DNA of 64,000 bases from Ch128b sp964527925 (GCA_964527925.1 CAZGQO010000010.1:48514-112513); one strand, 5' to 3'. Counted from the stretch's first letter, positions 8,800 through 17,522 are shown. Notes: generated by a model not told the origin, from the letters alone. Translations and numbers: made by a program.

Positions 8800-11586
8800 A
8801 TGAGCCAATCAAATACAAAAGATTCCAAACAAATCTCACTGATAAACGATCAGGATTTATTTAAGCAGGGAGGATTAAAATTCAAATATCTTTTTTCAAA
8901 GAAAGGAGTTCATCCTTTTGATGAGATCGAATGGGAATTAAGGGAAGCAAAAATAACTAACGAGAAGGGCCAGCTTGTATTTAATCAGAAAAATGTTGAA
9001 GTCCCTAAAAGCTGGTCTATGACCGCAACAAATGTTGTTGTTTCAAAATATTTTCATGGCCAACCTAATACACCGGAGAGAGAGACAAGTGTTAAACAAC
9101 TTGTAAATAGAGTTTCTAAAACTATCACTGAATGGGGAATTAAAGACGGTTATTTTGATAGCCCCGAAGATGCTCAAGCATTTTATAACGAACTAACATA
9201 CCTTCTGGTAAACCAATACGGTAGTTTCAACAGTCCCGTGTGGTTCAATGTTGGTATTGAAGAAAAACCACAATGTTCTGCCTGTTTTATTAACTCCGTA
9301 GAAGATACGATGGAATCCATTCTTGATTTAGCAAAGACAGAAGGAATGCTTTTCAAATTTGGCAGTGGAACAGGATCAAACTTGAGTGTTTTAAGATCTT
9401 CAAAAGAGCCATTGAGTGGTGGAGGCATGGCTTCTGGTCCTGTTTCTTTTATGAAAGGGTTTGACGCATTTGCTGGTGTTATCAAAAGCGGTGGAAAAAC
9501 TCGACGTGCTGCTAAAATGGTTATTCTAAATATTGATCATCCAGATATAATTGATTTCATAAATTGCAAAGCAGAAGAAGAAAAGAAAGCTCACGCTCTT
9601 ATTCAAATGGGATATGACCCTGGATTCAATGTACCCGGTGGAGCTTATGACAGTATAGCATATCAGAATGCTAATCATTCAGTCCGTGTAACGGATGATT
9701 TCATGAAAGCAGTAATTGAAGATAAAGAATGGCAAACAAAGGCAGTAAAAACAGGAAAGGTAATCGATACACACAGAGCAAGAGATATTATGGATCAAAT
9801 TGCTCAGGCTGCATGGATTTGCGGTGATCCAGGAATGCAGTTCGATACAACTATTAATCACTGGCACACATGTCCAAACAGCGGGCGTATCAATGCTAGT
9901 AACCCGTGCAGTGAATACATGTTTCTTGATGATTCAGCTTGTAATCTCGCGTCATTAAATTTGATGAAGTTTAGAAAAGAAGATGGCAGTTTTGATATCG
10001 AAAAGTTTAAATATGCCTGCGATATTTTTATCACTGCACAAGAAATTATTGTAGATAATTCTTCATATCCAACAAAAGCAATTGAGAAAAATAGTCACGA
10101 TTATAGACCTTTAGGATTGGGTTATGCAAATCTCGGTGCCCTCCTGATGGCTAATGGTTTGGCTTATGATAGTGAAGAAGGTAGAGCTTTTGCTGCAGCA
10201 ATCACTTCAATCATGACTGGAGAATCATATCGACATTCAGCCATCTTTGCAAGCAAGAAAGGACCTTTTAACGGATTTGCAAAAAATCGTGAACCGATGC
10301 TCAGAGTTATGAATCAACATTTAAACGCTGCCAAAAAGATTGATGGTACACTGATTCCTATAGACCTTTATAACGAAGCAATCGATGTATGGGAAGAAGC
10401 AATTAAAGAAGGTGAAAAATACGGATATCGAAATTCTCAAGTTACTGTACTTGCACCAACAGGTACAATTGGTTTTATGATGGATTGTGATACAACCGGC
10501 GTTGAGCCAGATATAGCACTTGTTAAATATAAAAAATTAGTCGGTGGTGGAGTTTTTAAGATAGTTAACAATACCGTTCCTCTCGCTCTGGAAAAATTAG
10601 GCTATGATAGTGAACAAATTGAACAGATAGTTGCATACATAAACGCAAATGATACAATCGAAGGTGCACCTTATTTACTTGAAAAGCATCTACCCATTTT
10701 TGACTGTGCATTTAAACCTGCAAATGGGAAAAGATCAATTCACTACATGGGCCACATCAAAATGATGGCGGCTGTACAGCCTTTTCTTTCAGGTGCAATC
10801 TCAAAAACTGTCAATATGCCAAATAATGTAACTCCTGAAGCTATTAAGAATGCTTACATCGAAGCATGGAAATTAGGATTAAAAGCAATTGCAGTTTATC
10901 GTGACGGTTGTAAACTCACTCAACCACTAAGTACATCTCTCAAAGAAAAGAAAAAAGAAAGTGTGGTTGAAGAAAAAGTTACTGCACATATTGAAAACAG
11001 ACCAAAGAGAAGAAGATTACCAGATGAGCGACAATCTATTACTCATAAATTCAGCATAAGTGGTCATGAAGGTTATATAACTGTTGGAATGTATGAAGAT
11101 GGTTCACCTGGAGAAATTTTCATTGTTATGTCAAAAGAAGGAAGTACAATTTCAGGTGTAATGGATGCTTTTGCTACAGCTGTCTCATTGGCACTTCAAT
11201 ACGGCGTACCTCTTAAAGTCCTTGTTGATAAATTCACTCATACCAGATTTGAACCATCCGGATTTACAAACAACAAACAAATACCAATAGCTAAATCTGT
11301 AATGGATTACATTTTCAGATGGTTAGCATTGAAGTTTTTACCTGAAGAATACTATAACTATACAAGCCAAGTTGAAAATACATCTGAGCTAAATGATAAA
11401 ACAACCGAAACACCGAAAGATGAGGCTTTAAATGCTTCTACAAAATCATCAATCGAACAGAATGAAAAATTTGTTTTTATCAGTCAGGCGGATGCACCAC
11501 CCTGTCCAGAATGTGGTTCGCTAATGGTTCGAAGTGGAAATTGCTATAAATGCTTTGAATGTGGATCAACGAGTGGTTGTTCTTGA
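8800..11586 (+). CDS. nrdJ: Adenosylcobalamin-dependent (class II) ribonucleoside-diphosphate reductase
   Basis: This enzyme makes deoxyribonucleotides without oxygen or a small subunit, using a radical from vitamin B12 coenzyme. Recognisable parts are the core with CSACFINSVEDTMESI, the GSGTGSNLS loop, NASNPCSEY and APTGTIGFMMDCDTTG. These are followed by a TSCPD-type domain (KFSISGHEGYITVG) and a C-terminal cysteine-rich ribbon (CPECG...CYKCFECG) that likely re-reduces the active site. The product is 928 aa, normal for this subclass. A GTG at 8761 is open in frame, but the ATG at 8800 is chosen because AAGGAG sits just upstream and the extra residues are not conserved. The gene is monocistronic, between a sigma70-like promoter and a terminator. 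Confidence 0.95.
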   Translation: MSQSNTKDSKQISLINDQDLFKQGGLKFKYLFSKKGVHPFDEIEWELREAKITNEKGQLVFNQKNVEVPKSWSMTATNVVVSKYFHGQPNTPERETSVKQLVNRVSKTITEWGIKDGYFDSPEDAQAFYNELTYLLVNQYGSFNSPVWFNVGIEEKPQCSACFINSVEDTMESILDLAKTEGMLFKFGSGTGSNLSVLRSSKEPLSGGGMASGPVSFMKGFDAFAGVIKSGGKTRRAAKMVILNIDHPDIIDFINCKAEEEKKAHALIQMGYDPGFNVPGGAYDSIAYQNANHSVRVTDDFMKAVIEDKEWQTKAVKTGKVIDTHRARDIMDQIAQAAWICGDPGMQFDTTINHWHTCPNSGRINASNPCSEYMFLDDSACNLASLNLMKFRKEDGSFDIEKFKYACDIFITAQEIIVDNSSYPTKAIEKNSHDYRPLGLGYANLGALLMANGLAYDSEEGRAFAAAITSIMTGESYRHSAIFASKKGPFNGFAKNREPMLRVMNQHLNAAKKIDGTLIPIDLYNEAIDVWEEAIKEGEKYGYRNSQVTVLAPTGTIGFMMDCDTTGVEPDIALVKYKKLVGGGVFKIVNNTVPLALEKLGYDSEQIEQIVAYINANDTIEGAPYLLEKHLPIFDCAFKPANGKRSIHYMGHIKMMAAVQPFLSGAISKTVNMPNNVTPEAIKNAYIEAWKLGLKAIAVYRDGCKLTQPLSTSLKEKKKESVVEEKVTAHIENRPKRRRLPDERQSITHKFSISGHEGYITVGMYEDGSPGEIFIVMSKEGSTISGVMDAFATAVSLALQYGVPLKVLVDKFTHTRFEPSGFTNNKQIPIAKSVMDYIFRWLALKFLPEEYYNYTSQVENTSELNDKTTETPKDEALNASTKSSIEQNEKFVFISQADAPPCPECGSLMVRSGNCYKCFECGSTSGCS

Positions 11587-11607
11587 ATTGAAAAAATTAC
11601 TTATGGA

Positions 11608-11641
11608 CAAAAAATCCTCGATTCAATCGAGGATTTTTTAT
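11608..11641. terminator. Bidirectional terminator between nrdJ and the NlpC/P60 gene
   Basis: A near-perfect inverted repeat (arms AATCCTCGATT and AATCGAGGATT) is flanked by A-run on the left and T-run on the right, so it can stop transcripts from both converging genes. Confidence 0.9.
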
Positions 11642-11674
11642 TTCTATTACTCTGAATTTTAATAAGATTTATTT

Positions 11675-12364
11675 CTATTCTACATTCGTTAAAGCATATA
11701 CTTCTTCAATCCTTCGAGCACCAACAAAACGTTTATCATAATACCCATTCGACATTGAGCTGACAATTACACCATATTTTGTAGATGCATGGACGAAATA
11801 ATCATCCCAGAGATATATACCTACGTGCCCGGGATTTTGTCTTCTTCGTGTATTAAAAAATACAAGGTCACCAAATTTCATTTCATTTCGTTGAACAGGA
11901 ATACCAATCTTGATTTGACCAAGCGTAGAACGAGGTAAATCTATGTTAAAAGTCTCCATGAAAATTGTTCTTGTAAAAGCGCTACAATCGATTCCTTTTC
12001 TTGAGTTACCACCAAATTTATATGGTGTGCCGAGATAGTTAATTACTGTCATTAACAATCGCTCATAGCTTGTAGGGACCGAGCTAAGTGTATCAACCAG
12101 TTTCCGGTAGAGAAGCAACGCATCAGGATTTTCAATTGGTCTGGATTCTTCAGTTAAGATTTCCTGAATTTCTTCTTCAGTAAATTCTAAATCTGTTGCA
12201 AATCTAAGTGAGGAATCCTGAGAAGCGTTAAGTGCTCTCGTAATGCGAGTTGAATCTACATAATATCCATTGGTTTGATTTTCTTTTTTGGTTGCAAATC
12301 TGACAGGACCATAGCAGGAAGAGAAAATAAAAATTACAATAACCAGTAAAAAAGATTTCCTCAA
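11675..12364 (-). CDS. NlpC/P60 family cell-wall peptidase, lipoprotein
   Basis: The 229-residue product starts with a lipoprotein signal (basic MRK, hydrophobic run, SSC with Cys17). An NlpC/P60 (C40) domain follows from about residue 97. The catalytic Cys127 is in GIDCSAF, His180 in NPGHVGIY, and His192 in the FVHAS segment supplies the third polar residue. Such enzymes cut peptide cross-links in peptidoglycan, here probably at the outer membrane inner face. The start codon is TTG at 12364, supported by GAGGAG just upstream and by the signal peptide beginning there. The gene follows rpoD but is separated from it by a terminator hairpin, so it may have a separate transcript. Confidence 0.88.
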   Translation of the reverse strand: MRKSFLLVIVIFIFSSCYGPVRFATKKENQTNGYYVDSTRITRALNASQDSSLRFATDLEFTEEEIQEILTEESRPIENPDALLLYRKLVDTLSSVPTSYERLLMTVINYLGTPYKFGGNSRKGIDCSAFTRTIFMETFNIDLPRSTLGQIKIGIPVQRNEMKFGDLVFFNTRRRQNPGHVGIYLWDDYFVHASTKYGVIVSSMSNGYYDKRFVGARRIEEVYALTNVE

Positions 12365-12389
12365 ACTCTCTCCTCTTAATTTTAAAATG

Positions 12390-12423
12390 AAAAAAGGACA
12401 TGGCAGACTAAACTGCCATATCC
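12390..12423 (-). terminator. Rho-independent terminator after rpoD
   Basis: On the minus strand an 11 bp stem (plus-strand arms 12396-12406 and 12413-12423, one G-U pair) with a 6 nt loop is followed by TTTTTT. It lies 10 nt past the rpoD stop and marks the end of the long minus-strand gene run. Confidence 0.85.
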
Positions 12424-12433
12424 CGCAAAAAAT

Positions 12434-13291
12434 TTAACCTAAATAAGCTTTAAGTGCTTTACTTCTGGAGGCGTGGCGTAATCTTCTGATGGCTTTTTCT
12501 TTAATTTGTCTCACACGTTCACGTGTTAAGTTGAACTTCTCACCAATTTCTTCGAGTGTGAGTGAATGCTCGTGATTTAATCCGAAATAGAGACGAATTA
12601 CTTCTGCTTCTCGTTCAGTGAGAGTTGATAATGCTCTTTCAATTTCCATCTTAAGAGATTCTTTCATCAAACCATGATCAGGTGCAGGTTGTTGGTCGTT
12701 GCTTATAACATCAAGCAATCTATTTTCTTCACCTGGTGCAAAAGGTGCATCAACGGAGACATGTCTGCCTGAAATTTTTAATGTATCAGCAATTTCGTTA
12801 ATTGGAATGTTCAATTCTTCTGAAAGTTCTTCAGCACTTGGCTCTCTTTCAAATTCTTGTTCAAGGTTACTGAAAGCTTTACCAATCTTATTTAATGCGC
12901 CAACTCTATTCAATGGTAAACGCACAATTCTTGATTGTTCTGCAAGTGCCTGGAGGATAGATTGACGAATCCACCATACTGCATAGGAGATAAATTTAAA
13001 ACCACGAGTTTCATCAAATCTTTTTGCGGCTTTTATTAATCCGAGGTTACCCTCGTTAATTAAATCTCCCAGAGATAATCCCTGGTTTTGGTATTGCTTA
13101 GCAACACTAACAACGAAACGGAGATTAGCTTTGACCAGTTTTTCCAGAGCTTTCTGGTCACCTTTTTTGATTCTTTGAGCTAATTCTATTTCTTCATCTG
13201 ATGTAATTAAATCAACTTTACCTATTTCCTGTAAATATTTATCTAACGATTGGCTTTCACGATTTGTGTATTGTTTAGTTATTCTTACCAT
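12434..13291 (-). CDS. rpoD: Primary RNA polymerase sigma factor (RpoD/SigA type)
   Basis: This 285-residue sigma70 factor directs core RNA polymerase to housekeeping promoters. Region 1.2 (SLDKYLQEIGKVDLI) is followed by region 2 with the core-binding and -10 recognition helices (GLIKAAKRFDETRGFKFISYAVWWIRQ), region 3, and region 4 with the -35 helix-turn-helix (TLEEIGEKFNLTRERVRQI). It lacks the long N-terminal region 1.1 and non-conserved region of proteobacterial RpoD; short primary sigmas of this size are usual in Bacteroidota and relatives. An AGGA site precedes the ATG, which lies only 2 nt past the stop of an upstream EutN/CcmL gene. It is probably the main sigma, judged by motif quality; a group 2 sigma cannot be fully excluded. 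Confidence 0.92.
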   Translation of the reverse strand: MVRITKQYTNRESQSLDKYLQEIGKVDLITSDEEIELAQRIKKGDQKALEKLVKANLRFVVSVAKQYQNQGLSLGDLINEGNLGLIKAAKRFDETRGFKFISYAVWWIRQSILQALAEQSRIVRLPLNRVGALNKIGKAFSNLEQEFEREPSAEELSEELNIPINEIADTLKISGRHVSVDAPFAPGEENRLLDVISNDQQPAPDHGLMKESLKMEIERALSTLTEREAEVIRLYFGLNHEHSLTLEEIGEKFNLTRERVRQIKEKAIRRLRHASRSKALKAYLG

Positions 13292-13293
13292 AA

Positions 13294-13575
13294 TTATTTC
13301 CTATTATTTGTTTCTACATCAATTCTATCAATTATACCGACAATGGATGCATCAACTGGAGCCATATCCACCGGCAAAGGTATAACTGCTTCAGACGCAG
13401 TAATATACATTACAATTTCGCCTGGTCCAGCTCCAACAGTATCAATTGCAACAATTGGTTCCCCAGTTTTTTCCAATTTAGAATTCAAAGGTTGTATAAA
13501 TTGCATTTTTAATGATTGCAACGCAGGATACTTTTTAGTAGCCCAAATTGTGCCAATTACTTTAGCGAAAAACAT
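13294..13575 (-). CDS. EutN/CcmL family microcompartment vertex protein (second copy)
   Basis: The 93-residue protein matches the pentameric vertex family of bacterial microcompartments: an N-terminal FFAKVIGTIWATKKYPAL strand pair, the central IVAIDTVGAGPGEIVMYITAS, and the C-terminal DASIVGIIDRIDV strand. Five copies would cap the vertices of a protein shell. It is the second of two tandem, clearly related genes; its start codon overlaps the stop of the first by one base (TAATG). It is followed 2 nt later by rpoD. No hexameric shell protein or signature enzyme is nearby. A non-shell role is possible. Confidence 0.88.
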   Translation of the reverse strand: MFFAKVIGTIWATKKYPALQSLKMQFIQPLNSKLEKTGEPIVAIDTVGAGPGEIVMYITASEAVIPLPVDMAPVDASIVGIIDRIDVETNNRK

Positions 13576-13874
13576 TAGTTTTTAGCCGTCTCCAGTTTTT
13601 CTTCCTTAATTACTATATCTAATTTATCAACAATTGCCATAATTACGGCATCTATTGGTTTGTTTTTAGTAAAAGTAGTTTGTCGAGCTGAAGATCCAGT
13701 AGCAACCAGAACTACTTCTCCGACCCCAGCACCAACACTATCAACGGCAATTACAAAATTCTTGGTTTCTGAATAATCTAAATTAATTTGTCTAACTATT
13801 AAAAATTTCGCGCCAACCAGATTCTCGTCTTTACGGGTAGCCCAGACAGTTCCAATTACGCGTCCTAATATCAA
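13575..13874 (-). CDS. EutN/CcmL family microcompartment vertex protein (first copy)
   Basis: This 99-residue protein has the same fold signatures as its downstream paralogue: MILGRVIGTVWATRKDENL at the N-terminus, VIAVDSVGAGVGEVVLVATGSSA in the middle, and AVIMAIVDKLDI near the C-terminus. The GAGxGE loop lining the pentamer pore is present. It starts 4 nt after the PIN-domain gene and overlaps the next gene by one base, so translation of the pair is probably coupled. Having two vertex paralogues is common in real microcompartment loci, where they are used for different vertices. Here they are separated from any shell hexamer gene within the window. Confidence 0.88.
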   Translation of the reverse strand: MILGRVIGTVWATRKDENLVGAKFLIVRQINLDYSETKNFVIAVDSVGAGVGEVVLVATGSSARQTTFTKNKPIDAVIMAIVDKLDIVIKEEKLETAKN

Positions 13875-13878
13875 TTTT

Positions 13879-14271
13879 TTATCCCTGTTTATTGATTTTT
13901 AAAAATTTTACATCGTTATAATTTAAATATTTTTCAGGATTTAAGGTAGTAATGAATAATTTGTTTTGAAGCGACATCATAACAAATAATGCATCACGTA
14001 AGTTCCATTTTCTTCGTTTAATTTTTTGATTTTCAATTAAATCAGCTACCATTTCTGAGTATCTGCTATGAATACCTAGAATTTTTAATCCATAAAGTAC
14101 CATATTTGCTAGTTTTTTATCTTTTGAACCAACAAATTCATAGACTTCTATTGCATTAATAACGGTAGTGAAACAGTCATATTTAGTCATTAATTTCATC
14201 AAAATTGAAACATCATCTTTTGTAGTTAGATGCTGTAAAAGTATATCGGTATCAATTAAAATTTGTTTCAT
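13879..14271 (-). CDS. PIN-domain ribonuclease, VapC toxin-like
   Basis: The 130-residue protein has the layout of a PIN nuclease. Asp7 and Asp9 are in ILIDTDILL, Glu42 in INAIEVYE, Asp93 in LRDALFVM, and Asn111 follows FITTL near the C-terminus. These are the positions expected to hold the metal ions that drive RNA cleavage. The start overlaps the stop of the upstream 80-residue gene by 4 nt (ATGA), the arrangement of a VapBC-type toxin-antitoxin pair. It is embedded in the run deoB-antitoxin-PIN-EutN-EutN-rpoD. Its target RNA is unknown; it may be a toxin or a domesticated regulator. Confidence 0.75.
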   Translation of the reverse strand: MKQILIDTDILLQHLTTKDDVSILMKLMTKYDCFTTVINAIEVYEFVGSKDKKLANMVLYGLKILGIHSRYSEMVADLIENQKIKRRKWNLRDALFVMMSLQNKLFITTLNPEKYLNYNDVKFLKINKQG

Positions 14272-14510
14272 TTCTTTAATTTACCCTTTGATCGAACCAC
14301 ATCAAGAGCTACATCAATAGGTATTCGCTGTTTTTGAGCAATTTTCTTAACCAGATTTAACGGTAGTTTTTCATCTATCATAGCTTGTTCAATATTCGGG
14401 ATAATTTTAATCTTAACAGTTTTTGTTCCAATTTTTTTGATGTATTCTTCCAATTCTTTTGAAATTTTAATCTTCCCATCGACAATTGATAACTCAAACT
14501 CTTTTTCCAT
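14268..14510 (-). CDS. Small antitoxin-like partner of the PIN protein
   Basis: This 80-residue basic/acidic protein opens with short strands (EFELSIVDGKIKISKELEEYIK) that could form an AbrB- or VapB-like N-terminal fold, then has a helical, charged C-terminus ending GKLKK. I do not recognise a named family with certainty. The call rests mainly on position: it is directly upstream of and overlaps the PIN gene, as antitoxins do. It starts one base after the deoB stop codon, so it belongs to the same transcript. Confidence 0.55.
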   Translation of the reverse strand: MEKEFELSIVDGKIKISKELEEYIKKIGTKTVKIKIIPNIEQAMIDEKLPLNLVKKIAQKQRIPIDVALDVVRSKGKLKK

Positions 14511-14511
14511 A

Positions 14512-15678
14512 TCAATATAGATTATTTAAGAAGCTTGTACCCATTAAGTTATTTTTAACATTGTAAAATTTGCAAATTGTTTTACTTAGATCGGCAAAAG
14601 TATCTCTTAAACCAAGATCAATGTTTTTATTTATTTTTTTACCATAAACTAACAGCGGGACAAGTTCTCGTGTATGGTCAGTGCCTGGGTAAGTTGGATC
14701 ATTTCCATGATCTGCCGTTATGAAAAGCAAATCATCATCACCCATCGAATCTATAATTTTCGGAATATAGTTATCAAACTCAATCAAAGCATTATAAAAG
14801 CCATACACATCGTTTCTATGACCAAACAACATATCAAAATCAACAAGATTTGTCATGATGTATGAATTACTTTCAGATTTAATAAACTCAATCGTTTTCA
14901 GAATTCCATCGAGATTATCTTTAGTTTTTACCTGCACATCTATATTTCGATAAGCAAAGAGATCATTGATTTTTCCAATCCCGATAGTTTTAATATCATT
15001 TTTCTTTAAAACATCAAAGATCACTTCGCCGTGTGGTTCAAGGGCAAAATCTTTTCTTCTATGAGTACGCGTGAAATTTCCAGGTGATCCTATAAATGGA
15101 CGTGCAATAATTCTTCCAACCGCATGTTCACCAATCATTACTTTTTCTCGGGTTGTTTTACAGATTTCGTATAATCTTTCTACAGGGATTACATCTTCAT
15201 GGGCAGCAATTTGAAAAACAGAATCAGCGCTTGTGTAAACAATTGGATAACCAGTTTTAATATGTTCCTCACCAAGTTCCTGAATTATTTCAGTCCCAGA
15301 TGCTGGTTTATTACCAAGAACTCCTTTCAAATTATTATAACTAATAAATTTTTCAATTATCTCGGCGGTGAAGCCTTCTGGATAAACTGGAAATTGTTTA
15401 TCGGTGATTAATCCTCCCAATTCCCAATGACCAGTTGTGCTGTCTTTTCCCTTAGAACATTCTTTCATTTTCCCAAATGCACCAATTACTTCTTTTTCAA
15501 TTGAATTCAATCTTATAAGCTTACCAAGACCAAGTTTTTCAAGATTAGGTAAATTAATCTCTCCCAACTTTTTTGCAATGTTACCAAGAGTATTTGCACC
15601 CTCATCATTATAAATTTTTGCATCAGGTGCATTTCCAATACCTACACCATCAAGAACAATTACAATTGCTTTTTTCAT
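14512..15678 (-). CDS. deoB: Phosphopentomutase
   Basis: The enzyme interconverts ribose-1-phosphate and ribose-5-phosphate (and the deoxy forms) in nucleoside salvage. It is an alkaline-phosphatase superfamily member of 388 aa, the normal length. The N-terminal VIVLDGVGIGNAPDA holds the metal-binding Asp; GKDSTTGHWE carries the phosphorylated Thr; ITADHGNDPTYPGTDHTRE supplies the C-terminal metal ligands. The gene sits 11 nt after a GAF-domain gene and is followed immediately by the antitoxin-like/PIN pair and two microcompartment vertex genes. A link between deoxyribose-phosphate and an aldehyde microcompartment is imaginable but not shown. Confidence 0.95.
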   Translation of the reverse strand: MKKAIVIVLDGVGIGNAPDAKIYNDEGANTLGNIAKKLGEINLPNLEKLGLGKLIRLNSIEKEVIGAFGKMKECSKGKDSTTGHWELGGLITDKQFPVYPEGFTAEIIEKFISYNNLKGVLGNKPASGTEIIQELGEEHIKTGYPIVYTSADSVFQIAAHEDVIPVERLYEICKTTREKVMIGEHAVGRIIARPFIGSPGNFTRTHRRKDFALEPHGEVIFDVLKKNDIKTIGIGKINDLFAYRNIDVQVKTKDNLDGILKTIEFIKSESNSYIMTNLVDFDMLFGHRNDVYGFYNALIEFDNYIPKIIDSMGDDDLLFITADHGNDPTYPGTDHTRELVPLLVYGKKINKNIDLGLRDTFADLSKTICKFYNVKNNLMGTSFLNNLY

Positions 15679-15689
15679 AAATATTAATT

Positions 15690-17522
15690 TTATTTTATTG
15701 TTCGTATTTTATTACCACCATCGAGAATAGCTCGATTTAATGCTGTCTCAGCAGAATTAAAAAGTGTTTCTGCCTTGACTAATTTAACACCACCGGTATA
15801 ACCAATACTCACAGTAATAGCGAATTGATTGTCCCCGTAAGTTATCATCTCACTTGCAATCTTTAATATAATTTTCTGACACCAGATATTATCAGCTGCA
15901 CTATCACGATTTAAAAACAATACACCAAATTTTAATGGTTCCAATCTGCCGAGCAACATCAATTCTTCTGATTCTTTTGTTAATTGCAGTGCAATATGTT
16001 TTGCAATTTTAGGAATAACTTTTTCTGAATACTTTTTAATTAAATTTTCAGATTTATCAACTTTAATAAGAGCCAATCCAATATGCATATCCGTGTTTTT
16101 GAATTTCAACAATTCTTCTTTAACTCTTCTCTCAAAAGTTGATTTATTAAGTAATAGAGTTTCCAAATCAATACTTAGATAGTCGTTTAAGATTTTCTTC
16201 GTAAGCAGATTATCTAATTGATTCCCGAGATGTGATGTAACTTTTTCTATTAATCGTACATCTTCATCTGTGAATAATTTTTTCTTTAAACTTTCAATAA
16301 CGATTGCGCCATAAACTATATTTCCTGAATTAATCGGTACAATCATCATCGAACCTTTGGTATTTGACCCATCATTTTTACGATAGATTGAATACTTATT
16401 TAATCCAGTATCATCTATTCGAATACTATGCTGGGAAGTGATTGATTTACCAACCAGAGTTTCTTGGCTAATATCAATTGGCGAACCTTCACCCAGATAA
16501 TCTGTCGGAGTTCTATTTACTACTTTCTTCAATACAAAATTCTTAATGTTTATATCATAAAGAACAATTGCAAGTACATCCCATTCAATAAATTTATCTA
16601 GAACTACAATGAAATTCTGGACAAGTTTCTTCTCATCAAGTTCACGAGTAGATAGACCAATTAATTCAAGTACTGCATCTAATTTTTGATTTATTAATTC
16701 CACATTAAATTTTTCATCATAGATACTCAGAATTAGGGTTATTAATCTGACAAACCTACCTAAGGTATAAATACTCTCAGAACCAAAAACATCATCACTT
16801 TTACTATCAACAGCAAGTACGCCAATTAATTTTTCATTCAAGAATACTGGTACAGCTGCAACAGATTTAATTCCTACGGGATGTGGATAATATCTAATTA
16901 AATCAGCTTCAACATTGGAGTTTATATTTGATGTGTAAGTAGGCTGGGCAGTAATGATAACTTTACTTATTAAATCTGAACCGAGTTGAAATTTTATTTT
17001 TTGTAACTCTTTTTCTTCTGAAACAAAATTATGAAAAATTATTTGTCCTCGATCTCGACGATACCAAAAAAAAATCACTGAATGAGCTAACATTATGTCT
17101 TTAATCAATTCAAGTGTTTTTTCAAGAACGAAATTAAATTGAATATCCTCGCTGACACCAGGTACAGGCTCACAAGCAATTCTTTTATATTGTTCGGCAA
17201 GATCCTTGGGAACAAGTTGAGAAATTCTTGGCCCAATTGGTGGGTTTAGATCTTCCTCAGTCAGGATTTTAACCTCAGTAGGTGAAATTGAACCAGGCTC
17301 AGTATTCTGATTTTCATTATTACCTTCTGCTGAAATGTCTTCAGAATCATCTTCACTTTGAATTAAGACTTTTCCATCCCTAAGAAAAATTACAAAGCTA
17401 ATAATGATTATAGCTAGTCCAATAAAAATATATTTAGTTATCGGATTTTCAACATGAACTGCAATTGCAATAGAAGCTACTATAACTATTAGTATGATTA
17501 CTCTTTTTAAATTGATTTTCAT
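15690..17522 (-). CDS. Membrane-anchored GAF-domain protein with degenerate GGDEF domain
   Basis: The 610-residue protein begins with two membrane helices (about 7-24 and 30-47) and a linker rich in Asp, Glu and Asn. Two GAF-like sensor domains follow (about 110-270 and 290-440), the first containing GVLAVDSKSDDVFG. The C-terminal domain (about 450-610) has the shape of a GGDEF domain, including ITVSIGYTGG and the helix ending AILDGGNK. The signature GGDEF loop is replaced by RLEPLKF at about 526-532, so cyclic-di-GMP synthesis is not expected. It may bind a nucleotide or act as a dimerising output. It overlaps the engB stop by one base and precedes deoB by 11 nt. Confidence 0.75.
   Translation of the reverse strand: MKINLKRVIILIVIVASIAIAVHVENPITKYIFIGLAIIIISFVIFLRDGKVLIQSEDDSEDISAEGNNENQNTEPGSISPTEVKILTEEDLNPPIGPRISQLVPKDLAEQYKRIACEPVPGVSEDIQFNFVLEKTLELIKDIMLAHSVIFFWYRRDRGQIIFHNFVSEEKELQKIKFQLGSDLISKVIITAQPTYTSNINSNVEADLIRYYPHPVGIKSVAAVPVFLNEKLIGVLAVDSKSDDVFGSESIYTLGRFVRLITLILSIYDEKFNVELINQKLDAVLELIGLSTRELDEKKLVQNFIVVLDKFIEWDVLAIVLYDINIKNFVLKKVVNRTPTDYLGEGSPIDISQETLVGKSITSQHSIRIDDTGLNKYSIYRKNDGSNTKGSMMIVPINSGNIVYGAIVIESLKKKLFTDEDVRLIEKVTSHLGNQLDNLLTKKILNDYLSIDLETLLLNKSTFERRVKEELLKFKNTDMHIGLALIKVDKSENLIKKYSEKVIPKIAKHIALQLTKESEELMLLGRLEPLKFGVLFLNRDSAADNIWCQKIILKIASEMITYGDNQFAITVSIGYTGGVKLVKAETLFNSAETALNRAILDGGNKIRTIK

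Noticed and set aside
13250..13585. 111-codon plus-strand frame opposite the second EutN gene
   Set aside because: It is a shadow of the EutN frame, with low-complexity Ile/Thr/Ser content and no upstream site.
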